64,000 nucleotides of DNA from Marchantia polymorpha subsp. ruderalis (taxonomy: Eukaryota; Streptophyta; Marchantiopsida; Marchantiales; Marchantiaceae). Shown here piece after piece: positions 39,251 to 50,900 of the stretch. The translations under genes were made by a program, and so were the position numbers. The notes below the pieces were generated by a model that saw only the letters and a program-made list of their open reading frames with translations, was not told the DNA's origin and made no database searches. Position 1 is the stretch's first letter. Each line of letters starts with the position of its first letter. The stretch is from contig AP031357.1 of the NCBI GenBank assembly GCA_037833965.1, forward strand, positions 19,612,001 to 19,676,000, written 5' to 3'.

Positions 39251-39780
39251 ATTGAACATTGAGTTGCATAATGTTTGAAATGTGTTGCCAAAGATTTTCA
39301 TACTCTTTGAAGGTTACAAAGTCAAACTTGTCAAACACCTTGAATGTATTTGTTTTAATATAAACAAATCATCTCTTTTCTAAATTACTAGAAATATTTA
39401 TCATTTTTATCTTTTCTGAATTACTCAAATACTTCAACTACAATGTAGACTTCAATTCATTTTTGCATTTGTCGATATTGAATTGATTCTTTGCCAAAAT
39501 GAACATGTCATTCACATATACTTAAATAATAAGAAGATTGAAGATTCACACGGTTCATACACATTCCGTAAAAATCATTATGCTTTCATGAATTTATCAA
39601 ATTTTTCATTCCACTCTCTAGAAGTTTGAATCATTATATATAACGATTTTAAGCAATCTACTAATCAGCTTTCTTTGATAATTGTTTCTTAAAGCCAACT
39701 AGTTATCTTATGTAAATTTAATCCTTTTAGTATTCACTCAAATATCAAATTAAACTTAGATTAGAATAGCATTTAGGCTT
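39250..39780 (-). mobile_element. Ty1/copia pol fossil (reverse transcriptase part)
   Basis: On the minus strand around 39470-39530 the peptide VYVNDMFILAKNQFNIDKC matches the region of the copia reverse-transcriptase Y-V-D-D motif and what follows it. A weaker RT-like peptide lies near 39690. The element is heavily broken with many breaks, no LTRs were identified, and it is embedded in AT-rich DNA, so it appears old. True limits are not visible. Confidence 0.5.
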
Positions 39781-40791
39781 AATTTGAATTAGATTAAAAT
39801 AAATAATTCTTGCTATCTTGTATAAATAAGAATGCATGCCATAATTCTCACCAAACACTTTGTAAGTTATTTTTCTCCATGGATGTAATCCAAGAATGTT
39901 AAATCACATGGTTTCTTGTCAATGTTGTGTATGATTGTTTCTTTGACTTTTTCATGTGCATTTATTGTACAATTAGTTATGAAGTGATTGGCAAGCATTG
40001 AAGATAGGTTTGGTGAGCATCAAAGGAGTTCAAGAAAGATTTATTTTTAAATTCATTTGCTACTTGTTCATTTTCTGTTGTTTTTTATTTAATAAGGTAT
40101 GAAAAAAAGTTGGCATAAGAGTTTTTTTTCATTCTCTCAAAGTCTAATAGCAAAGCGTCATCAAAAGAAGATTTTTCAATCACTCAAATCTCATAAATAG
40201 AATCAGAAGTTTTCATCAAAGACAAACGGTTTAACCTTTTTGATCTTCACGAAGTTCATGACTTACTCATTGGGCATGAAAGCTTGAGCAGAAAGGAAGA
40301 AGCTTGTGATGGAGTTGGAGATAAATATAACACTAGGAATCACAAGATTATGTCATTAAAAGATGAAACACTACTCTCAAGATGAAAGATACCCAAAATG
40401 ATTCTCTTTTTTCTTACATAGATCATATCAACAATTACAAAGAGATAAGATTTGACCTTCATCATCCGTTTCAATTTAAATGAATTGAAGACTTGGCGGA
40501 CTGCACTTGACAATCATTTGATGGATTATCCAACCCTGATCAATATAAGTTATTGGTGGGGTTTTGGTTCGTTGTTTGGTCTTTGTTTTGTTAACGCTAA
40601 CAAACACAAGGATTGTTCACATGTCAATGCCAACTAGCACATTCATTCTTGTTTTATCAAGCATAAGGACATGTGTTTAGTATCATGTGGACATAGTATT
40701 ATACATGTGTTTAGAATTATCTAATTCAAATTATAACTTTGTTATAATGATCATAGTCTTTCAAAAAAAAATATCACAACATGAATTTAGT

Positions 40792-41013
40792 TTTGAAAAG
40801 GGAGAGGCTAGTTTTCCTCACCTAGACACCGGGCACTTAGCCCTCACTCTACTCCAGGCTCTTCTCTAATTAGTAGATGCAAGGTTATAGGTTACCCTGA
40901 TAAGTAGCAATCAGGTTAGGATGTAGGGTATTCGACCAATCAGAGAATCGCATATACTATAGTGAGGGCTAATTAGCCCTAAGCGAGTGATAACTAGCTC
41001 TCCCCTTTGAAAA
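40792..41013. mobile_element. MITE (206 bp) with 8-bp target-site duplication
   Basis: The element occupies 40800-41005. It is flanked by identical tttgaaaa at 40792-40799 and 41006-41013. Its ends are inverted: gggagaggctagtt on the left, and ggggagagctagtt when the right end is reverse-complemented. Similarity continues inward for about 55 bp (both arms contain tagccctcact). There is no coding capacity. The 8-bp duplication suggests a hAT-type non-autonomous element. Confidence 0.8.
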
Positions 41014-41218
41014 TCGACTACTCAAATAGAGTCTGAACTTGCTCAAGATCAAACGATATAAATATAAGAATCTAAGTTTAAATGCAACTACATGTTGAAC
41101 GTTTTTACCCAAATGATGTTTATTCAAATTTATTTTAAAACAAATATCAAGATCTTCTTCACTAGATTTTTTTAATGAAAACTTAAACAAAATTGCAAAT
41201 GAAAATGGATTGAATTAA

Positions 41219-41220
<2 letters not shown>

Positions 41221-41252
<32 letters not shown>
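41221..41252. repeat. (AT)n microsatellite
   Basis: About 32 bp of AT dinucleotide repeat, running into (TATG)n. Confidence 0.95.
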
Positions 41253-41261
<9 letters not shown>

Positions 41262-41955
41262 ACAGCAAGTTATGATTCAAAACCATTGTTCAAGAAAGAT
41301 ATTTAATATTAGATATACCAAGGAGTTATTTATATATCTTCTATGAGAGATAGATTAAAGATTAATTTCTTCTTCAAATGTAATAATTTATTAGCTTTTT
41401 GGTATATTTCAATACATTGAAGAATTTTCACATAATTTGAAAAGATAATTTATCAATTCATTGAATTTTATTATCTTGTGGAAAAAAAGTATTTGAAATT
41501 TTGATGAATTATATCAGATTTCGAAACAAATTTCTAAGAACATGAATACATGGATTATATTAATTTTAAAAAGGAGCAACCATATTGACGTGAAAAAATA
41601 TTTAGATTTTGAAAGTTTATATAACTGTATAATTAGTTCTCTGTCATCGAAAAGTTGGATAAAAAATTTCTAGTGATATTATTTAAATATAATGGTTAGG
41701 GTATTGTTACTGGATATCAGTACATTAAAAAACAACTTTCTGTACTGAATAGCAGCAAATTTGGTATGAAAATATAGGTCATCACTAGATGTAAAGATAT
41801 GTAGACATAGTACCTTTTCTATAACATCATGAAATAGATTAGGAGTGATTTCCAGTTGCGAGAAAATTCATGAGATTGCCGTGTGTATTTGCTAGGTTTG
41901 AAAAAATTTATAAGTATAATGTTTTACTGATAAAAATCACCGTTACATTTTAAAG

Positions 41956-42620
41956 TTAAGAAATTATTGCTAGTGACAAGTGTGACAAGCATTGGCTTTT
42001 CCCATGGAGATGGTTTTCCACTTCACAAATGTTGCTCCGAATCCAATCCCACAGAACTTTGGCCTCCGGAGACCAGCGTAGGAACCGAGGCTCGTTATCC
42101 TTTTCCGGATGTGAGTCCACGACAGTCACCGACTTCTGGGCTTCTGAGGAGCTGTACACCGAACCTCTGCTGGCCGGCGTCCTGCCATAGATTGTTCTAG
42201 GCTTCAAGCCCTGATTAGTCTGAAATCTATTGTATATAATCTGGGTCCCTTTTCAAAGCCTCGATGCGGTTTACGGCATCGAATCAGACATGTCACTCCC
42301 CGGATACTAGAACTTTCTAATGCCATCGTCACGACAACGTGCTCTCTTCCAGATTTCAGGACTTGTTTTTGCAGCCTCTTTCCCAGAGGTCATACAGAAT
42401 TTCGCTTGCACGCGGTGCGGATTGACGAAGGGATTAAGGGACTCGAGAGTGCAAGTGAACGGGAAGACGAGTTTGTCGACTCTACAATCTCGAGCAAGGA
42501 CTGAAACATGTGCTCCCAGTGCTCACGGAGATGGTACTTCATATCAAATTCATCTCCTGTGAGATCCTGGAGTGGGGAGGATTTGACTGGAATCTGCAAA
42601 CAGTGAATCACGTCCAGGAG
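41956..42620 (-). CDS. Hypothetical protein, possibly two exons
   Basis: Two minus-strand frames look coding compared with the AT-rich neighbourhood: 42390-42692, with the best part at about 42440-42600 (DLTGDEFDMKYHLREHWEHM, FQSLLEIVES), and 41956-42207 (EPRFLRWSPEAKVLWDWIRS, ending HLSLAIIS). They may be successive exons of one gene read from right to left. I could not fix the splice junction or a start codon. No family recognised. A gene remnant is equally possible. Confidence 0.35.
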
Positions 42621-43452
42621 ATGCAACAATTTGAGGGTTGACAGACACTGAGTTTGACCGCTTCCAACCCCTCCATAAACCCTCGGGAACAATGTATATC
42701 ATCCTCGCTCTCATGCTCTGCAGTGAGTAGAATGCATGAATCTAGCACTCAGTCGAAGAGTACAAGTGAAGAGTGGGAATGAAGGTGAGCACAGGTTGAC
42801 GACCTTGGTGTGCACCCACCCACGCGGCAGGCATGTGCCATCAGGCACAGAGGTTTTGACTAGTGCCAACTGCTCGAAAAACTAAGTCTCAGTGCTAGTC
42901 AGTAGCTCGACCAGGTGCCGCCGTTCCAGACAAGCTTACTTTTGAACGAGTAGGAACGAGGTGGAAACATAGTACACTGAGAATCCAGAAAAGATAAATT
43001 CAATTTAAAATGCAAAAGCAAGCACATTCGGTGCAGAGGTAATCTTCTAAGCGGAGATGGCTGGCGACGAAAACGGTGCAGAGCTGAGGCCAGCAAAACT
43101 TGGCTCACCGCAAGGTTGTCGACAGAGTGAGGCCAATGTAAGGATTTTATTAGGATGAAAACTTTGTGGACAATTTGGCCAACCACAGGCTCGACAGGCC
43201 CAAAAGCGAGAGCAGCACTCACTCAACAGCGACCACTCAAAGAAGCAGATGCGAACTCTAACATCCTGGGCTGATTCCACTTTCTCTGCGCTTTTATTCA
43301 AAGAATTTCTCCGAGGACAAAATTGGTCACTGTCGAAGGCACAGAGCAGCCCAAGCCTCGATGCCATGAAACGAGTGACAGCAACTGCGATTACAACTTC
43401 TTGCTCTATCTAGCTCTACATGAGTGTATGTTTAAAGGAATATCTCTCCAGC
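42621..43452. other. 3' flank of cyclophilin gene
   Basis: No gene recognised. Minus frames at 42899-43367 lack family features and probably reflect the cyclophilin 3' region. Confidence 0.45.
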
Positions 43453-43687
43453 TCAAACAACTTCACCACAGTCAGCAATGACGACGTTCTTCGCTGGCCT
43501 GTCCATGCGATCAGTCGGCTGGTTCTCAATGTTGGAGACGATGTCCAGGCCCTCGATGACCTGACCGAAAACAACGTGACGTCCATCGAGCCATTGAGTC
43601 TTCACCGTGCAGATGAAAAACTGGCTTCCGTTCGTGTTGGGACCGGCATTCGCCATACTCAAGATTCCTGGTCCGGTGTGGGTCAAT

Positions 43688-43722
<35 letters not shown>

Positions 43723-44211
43723 ACTCTTGCCGCCGGTGCCATTGCCCGCGGTGAAATCACCACCCTGGATCATGAAGTCCTTGATAACACGGTGGAAAGC
43801 TGAACCCTTGAAGCCAAAACCCTTCTCGCCCGTGCACAGAGCGCGGAAGTTCTCGGCTGTCTTGGGCACCACGTCGCCGAACAATCCCAAAATGATCTTT
43901 CCCGCAGGCTTTCCGCCAATTTCGATGTCGAAGTACACCTTGTTCGTCACCTTCGCCTGGTACTCCTTCTCCGAGGCCATAGCCCGCACGCCGGTCCTCC
44001 TCCAGCTCACAGCGCCCGAGGGCGCAACGGAAGCAGCCCCGGCCAATCTCTGCACACCTGCGCCGAGGAAGGTCGACGAGGAGCGAGCAATCGCGCCGGC
44101 GACGGGCGCCAGAGGTCTGATGGACGACGAGCTCCGCGCGATGCAGCGCGAGGCCGTCACCTTGGAGGCGATGCTGCCGATGCTCATGCTGGAGGCGGCC
44201 ATGGTGTTCAT
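43453..44211 (-). CDS. CYP20-3: Plastid peptidyl-prolyl cis-trans isomerase (cyclophilin, CYP20-3-like)
   Basis: Single uninterrupted 252-codon frame. Residues 1 to about 79 form a Ser/Ala/Arg-rich, acid-poor leader typical of a plastid transit peptide, ending near [10 protein letters not shown]. The mature part begins [19 protein letters not shown], as in stromal CYP20-3/ROC4. The cyclophilin fold is complete: [10 protein letters not shown], the active-site stretch [20 protein letters not shown] (catalytic Arg141), [18 protein letters not shown], and [15 protein letters not shown] with the ligand-binding Trp207 and His212. It would catalyse proline isomerisation in the stroma; in Arabidopsis this enzyme also binds the cysteine synthase complex. 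Cys126, Cys201 and Cys248 are present, but one redox-pair cysteine of the Arabidopsis protein is missing in the tail. No introns, unlike the Arabidopsis gene as I recall it. Confidence 0.95.
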
Positions 44212-44640
44212 GCTGGGCCCGAATGCGGCTTCAGTCGATCAATCGACGAATGGATGCAACGCACCGATCCACTCTCTGCAATGCAACAGAACCAAATGGG
44301 CTTCGGATTCGTCCCGCGAGCGAGTTTTGAGTCTCGGAGAGCAGATCAGAGCAGAGCAGTCGAGCAGCGAGAGCGCGAGGTGCCAATCCGGATGATCGAA
44401 GGATCGATCGACGGAGCGATCGTCGCCTCTGGTTGCCTCGAGATGTGCTCCGGCAGAGCAGCCACATGGAGCCGTTGCATGCGTCGATGCTCCTCGGTCC
44501 TCGCACTCCTCCCTTGCGATGCCCACAACGGATGCTCCGGCCGCTGCTGCCCCCGCTCTACCTCGTACCGTCCTGTCCTGTCCTGTCCTGTCCTACTGCG
44601 TTCGCCCTTCACGTCGTTCGCTCGCGCTGTCATTTTGTCT
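44212..44640 (-). promoter_or_regulatory. Probable 5' leader/promoter of cyclophilin
   Basis: GC-rich sequence upstream of the cyclophilin start, with agcagatcagagcagagcag at about 44340 and (CCTGT)n at about 44570-44594. Read-through frames on both strands here have no family features. Confidence 0.4.
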
Positions 44641-47600
44641 CCTGTATTTATTAATTGTGCAACCCTTCCGATTGCTTTGTTGCATCTGCGATTTCAGATG
44701 TGTTGTCCTTCTATCTATTTCAACATGAGGATTGGTACATACTACTACTCCGTATTCCGACCTAGTGCTTTGATTAGTTTGATTCAAAATGAAGAATATC
44801 ACGAGATATAAGATGATTATCTACTATCAAGATGATTCACATCAAGAATTTGGATTCATTTTATGACATGATATAATGTGTAAAAGATATTTATTTTTCC
44901 CATGCGCAAATTATGAGAGAATATGAACATTGGAGTGAATCAGTCATGTGTAATTAATCCTTTCTTTTACAGTGTATGTGAGGGTGCATTGATAAACCAC
45001 TCACAACTTTATTTATGCAAGATTGTATATCATTGAGATAACTTTAATATCACAGAACTGGTTTTAGATCAATAATATATTGGAAAATTTAATTTTGAGT
45101 CAATACTTTCAATATGTTTATCTTCTGGATTTTTTACCTTTTTATGGATTCTTGAAATTCCATCAAGTAAAGTTCGTCACATCTAATAGATTAATTGTAC
45201 ACTTTCAGTAAAAAATTAATAGATTAGTTGCAATCAAATCATTTTTGAGCAAATTGTGAAAAAAAAAATTAAATATTTTTGTATCAGTAAAAATATTTAA
45301 AATATTTTAATTTTTACATTCAGTAAAATTAAGTATTTCATATTTGAAAAAAATATTCTTCAAATAAATCAAATTTTCAATTTTTAAAAAATAATTTGTA
45401 AAATTACCACAACTATATACAATATTTCAAAATTTTTAAAAACTCTGACAATAACTCACAATGTGATATTCGCATTTTAATTTTAGTCTTCAACCTTAAA
45501 TCATCAACACATAAGTTTCAAATTAAAAAAGATTTTAAAATTTCTATGCTGATGAATGATTTTTATTGGACAATGAAAATATCCATTTCTTTTCAACTTA
45601 TCAATACTATTTGATTATTTTTTGGTTCAAATTATGTTTATTGTTGGTAAAAACAATCTTCTCATATATTGTCACTGATTTTTTATGCTTTTAAGCTATT
45701 GCTTTTTCGAGTTGTAAAAGATGTACGATTTTCTGAATCTTTAAAACTAGATTTTTATTTTGAATCACTTCTCTCATTCAATCTAATTCTTTTTCAAAAT
45801 TTTTTTTCTTCATTGCTATATTTATCATCATGATGAATAAATTTGATATTATTTAATTTTCATTGTTTCTGTTTCTTGATATTTTGAAACTTTTGTTTGA
45901 GTATTTTGATTTTTTTGGCAATTTTGAATTATTTAGTGTACTTGCAATTTGAAACTTCAGCTTTTTGGCACTGTTGCAGTTTTCCACTTCAATTTTCACA
46001 TGTTGATATTTTGACTCTGATATTTTTTATTTTTGAGTTATTTAATTTTTTAATATCATTAAATCAAAATATTAACAGCATATATTTTTGGCATTTTCCA
46101 TCTCTGATAATTAATTTTTCTAGCACTTCTACTACACTATTTTAATTCTTTGGGATCTTTTACACTATCAATCCTACTGTTTCAGCTTTTTTCATGTTTG
46201 TTCTTTTGAATTTTGCATTCTCATATCAATTTTTGAGCAAGATCTTTAAATTTTCAAAAGTTTTGAGTTTTGATTTTTTGATACATTCAACTATCATCCA
46301 TGCCATTATATGATATTCATCCATTAATTCATAACCTAGCCAAACTATAGAAAATTAATTCTACAAAAGTTTAAACATCATGTAATTGGATTAAAACAAT
46401 CTCTACATAACAATTGTAAATTTTGAAGAGATTTGTATTTATTGTATATCTTATTGGATTCAATATCTGATCAAATTGTATTCTGAGGATGAGATTGATA
46501 ATTGTGCATGCAAACTTGAGATAAATTTTTATTAAAATCAATTTGCGTAAGTATTAGCATGTTGATTTGTGATTTATGGTAAAGATTATCACATGTTTTG
46601 AATAATGTTGAATATTCTAGGATGTCTCTTCTACGCGATTAGCAAACAAAATGATTTGACTGTCGCCTGTCATATGTTACAAATATACAATCAACAATGC
46701 CAGGTAGTAATTTTAAAAGTTTGTTTTCCTTGACTATTCAGTTATTAACATTATGCTGATGTGAACTTGGTCACAATGAAAATTGTTACCTAAAGTTCTC
46801 TTTTTAAGTCATGATCATATTACATATTATGCTGTTACATACCGAAGTAGTGATTGTTCCAAAGCTAACTGTATATGCACCACAGAATAAATAAACGTTC
46901 ACTGTGAATTGGATTTCTCACATTTCATTTCAACTTTTGTAATTCTCGGAATTTATTGTAGTTCTAATCATTAATTTTTTTACTGGCCTGCCTTCGTGTT
47001 CTGGTCAAGATCATAATAAAGTGGGTGACAACATGGGATGTTTACTCTGCTTCTCTTTACTTGGTCTTCATAGAACTTGGGTCAGTGTAGAGCAACGTCT
47101 ACAGTGTGGATGGGTTGTCCAAGACCCCCTGGACACCATGAAGAGAAGATGCTCGGAGTAATACAATCACGACGGACTGGACATGGGATCAGCACTCCCG
47201 AACGATGGGCACTGACATGATCTAGAACATGGGGCCGGAGCGCAGATCTATCCAGAAGACTGTTCTGGTGACACGGTTCGTTGCGGTGAAGCTCAAAAAT
47301 GCTTATGACAACCGTGTAGCACGCGTTTACTGAGACACAGTGAGCACTGTCCCTACATTTTGAAAGATGTATGAAACAACTAATCGCACCCTGGACATTT
47401 TCTTCTTTTCCAGGAAGAAAATGTCGAGGAGATTCGTACTACAAGTTCAAACTGATGCAGTCTAAACGTATGATGTACGCTAGAGTTAGTATCTTAAGCT
47501 CTCAATCTATCATTTCATCTTGCTATACTCATTTCGGTGGTGACAGAAATTGTAAGTCGAAAATAAAACAATGTGGATGGCATCACCGCTGTCGGCTGAG

Positions 47601-47901
47601 ACTTAACTAAAAGAGCAAACAAAATAACCAGTATCCCATCAAACATTATAGAAGGGGGCCTCCAACTCGTTGGTGCCCTGTTTATATATGCAAAACGCGG
47701 CTCACTTCGCTAGGATATGAGCCATTGTACTGCATTGATATCTAAATCCTACTCCGTTGACATAGATCTGTTAAGTCCTTCCGTCCTTCACCTTCGAACG
47801 CTAATTTCAATAAGTGGTCAGAACTGCCTCTTTGAGCATGCAAGAAGATGCTCAAGACTGACCAAAAGGATTCCTGTATCTGCCATGGATGGATATACTT
47901 T
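44641..47901. other. AT-rich spacer and calreticulin 3' flank
   Basis: From 44.8 to about 46.9 kb the sequence is strongly AT-rich with no coding frame. 47.0-47.9 kb is of mixed composition and lies directly 3' of calreticulin. No RNA gene or mobile element recognised. Confidence 0.55.
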
Positions 47902-50900
47902 CTACAGCTCATCGTGTCCGTGATCCTGCACACAAAACCAGAACCATCAACTTCACAGTTAAGATGTAGTACAGAGTCATGAAGTCTAAAAGTTGATGGA
48001 TCAAGAAGACATATTTCCCATCGTGATACAATGGGGGCCTATCTTCGGTACGGCTTGATTGTGTCTTCCCATCCTTGTTATCCATTCGGCCCCTAATCCC
48101 CCCATCAACAGGGGAAGAACTACAGAATGACACAAAGCTCACATCATTTTCTAGAGAAAACGAGACCTACCGGATAGTAATCATCATCATCGTCGTCATC
48201 GTCGTCTTCATCATCGTAACCCTGCAAAGCATATGAAGAGTGTTCATTAGGTATCAATGACCCAAATGTCTGCTTGCGTGACTTGAGGCTAACCCGATGA
48301 TGCTGAATTCGATCCTCGCGCCGAGGTGAATCGACGAGGGTCACAACATAATAGGGTTTCAGAGTAAAATCTTTTTATGTTGCAATCTATCTTGGAAGTG
48401 ACTGGGTCTAAACCAAGTTACTTCCAAGATTTGAAAGCAAAGGAGAAAGCCGTAAAGCCTCCTCTACAGAAGCACACGCTTGAAGCAGACACCCAATTTG
48501 AGGATGATTGTTGCTCTTGAATCTTTAAGCATACACCGTCAACTGAAGGCCGTGTATTCAACTGAGCTACAGAAGGTGAAAATTGAAACAAAGACCTTGG
48601 AAAAGACAAGCACCTTGGCTTTTAGGCTTTAGGAATACACCAGGTATTGCAAGGATGGGCGAGGTAAACAGGCTTCCCTTTAGTAACTTGGTCTAGACCA
48701 AGTTACTTTCAAGATCAGAAAGCAAAGGAGAAAGCCGTAAAGCCTCCTCTAGAGAAGCAAACGCTTGAAGCAGAAACCCAATTTGAGGATGTTTGTTGCA
48801 AGGATGGGCGAGCTAAACGGGCTTCCCTTTAGCACAGGGAAACACCATAAAGCATACACTCTACAGATTGCCTTGGAAAATACATTCCACCTTTATATGA
48901 CAATCTTTATTGAAGAAAAAGTGTCACATACCCGGCTATACTTGCTTTTCATGTCCTCCCTAAGTCGAGCAGACTTTGATCTTGCTCTACGATCGTAATC
49001 TCTTGCTCTATCTCTTGATCGCAATTTTGAGTGAGAGTCCCTTCGACGGTCTCTCGATCGCCTCCTCCTCTCTCCTTCCTCCCTTGCTGCTTGTGCCTCC
49101 CTCTATAAAGTCAGGAGAGAAGGTAAGAAGATATTAAAAAAAGGTGGAACGTCACCACAGGTCTCACTTGAGAAGTGCTGCCTGTCCCGGTTGGGGTCCT
49201 TCGTACTTCCTTCGTACTAGGACAAACTTATTCGTAAAAAGTTAAAGAGGTTACGGAACTGTTCTGCGGGTGGAGCACAAGTCTTGCTCCACCGATGTTC
49301 GTTATGGGTGGAAAAGAACAAAAGATCACAAAGTGTTCGCTGATAGACTCTTCTTCGCTCATATATTTTTGAGAAGTCAACCGCTAGAGTTATCCCAAGC
49401 TACAACAGGTGAAGAATAATCCCGGACGTAGAGTGCAGTCATTGAAGAACGTAATGCAAGAACTTTTATCACTTGAAAGTTGGTCATTCCATCCATTGAC
49501 TGATAGGAAACCTGGGGCTTTTGAACTGACAATCGAGGTGACAATCCAATGAAACTGTACCCAGGACTGACGCCTTAGTCACCCTCGCCTCCTAGACAAG
49601 GTTGAGACCAAACTAGGAAGGCAGCGAAAAAGACATAAACCATAAAAGACAAAAGAACAATACCTCCTCATCCGCTTCCCTTTTCTTCTCTGCTTCTTCA
49701 AAAGACTCCAGTTCGGCCTGCACAGATTCAAAGCAAAACGACATAAAATATAGCATGAAGAGTAGAATAGATTGGATCCTACCAGGAAGTTGAAATTCGG
49801 AAAATTGAACACCCCTTGAGTGCGGTTCCAAATTGCTGTCATGTCCATCTATGGCAACCCTTGCAGAATGGATTTCAGGAATTTCCTGAGTCCCATTCTG
49901 CAAGGAAAGAGTATCCTGAGTTCCCTTCAGCTTTAGAACTACTCTTTGTGTCTGCAGCTGTCTAATTATATAGACCAAACCGTACATGGATCTATCGTTT
50001 TGACTTCTTCTCCAAAACAGCTTTTAGATGTCAAGTCTCGCAATTCTATCTTAAGAGTTGAGCAGAAAACACAGCACCGAAAGAGAAACTCACATCTTTG
50101 TTCTTCAGAGTAGTTTCCTCTGCAACTTGTTTAGCATAATCAGGATCGTCAGTGATGAGGATGTTGTCAAAAAGTGAGCCTGCTTTAACCTGCACGTTGG
50201 GTATATCAATTAGTAAACATTCACTTCATGAGAGTTGCAGTAAGAAACTTGTGCTTTCGAGAGGTATAGTAAGAGGGCTAACGCATACTTAAGGAGCTAT
50301 GGAGTCATGTTAGCGGAAAACCTAAAGTAGAAAATAAAACTAAAATAATGATTGCAAAAGCTTGTTTAGTTCGTTTAAATACATGTTCATCATACCTGCC
50401 AAAGTTCAATACCAAAGTACTGCAATGGCGCAAACACGTAAAGATCTGGATCATCTTCGAACTCTGCAGCAGGCAAGTAAATTAATCGTTAACCCTAGCA
50501 GTATCAAAGAGTCTAACTCCGAGTCTACATATAAATTTTAAAAAGACATGTAAATTTCTGCTTGTATCAGAGCTGGCTTGTAATGTACCTGGGTTGTCAA
50601 CCCAGGGGATCTTCCACTTTCCTTTGTAAGCTGGATTCTTTATTTTCTGCAAAAGTCAGACGTAGCAACCGGCGATTAGGCGAAGAGTTACCTACATATG
50701 TGCAAAATTTTCAAATGAAAGTAAAAATATCAATGTAGCACCCAAGATTTAAGGTTCAAAACCTTACCTTGGGCTTCCATGGTCCCTTGTACTTGGGGTT
50801 TGGTATTGTTGAAGGATACCATTCTCCGTCGTCCTCCTCGTCCCAATCATCCGGCTTCGCAAACAGGAAACAACAGTGCACAAACTTGTGAATCCAGGTA

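Noticed and set aside
43727-44395. Plus-strand 222-codon frame
   Set aside because: Antisense to the cyclophilin coding region and transit peptide.
48510-48580. tRNA-like sequence on the minus strand (tgtagctcagttg and a weak B-box-like agattcaagagc)
   Set aside because: Acceptor and anticodon stems do not pair convincingly. At most a relic or SINE-like trace, so not called as a tRNA gene.
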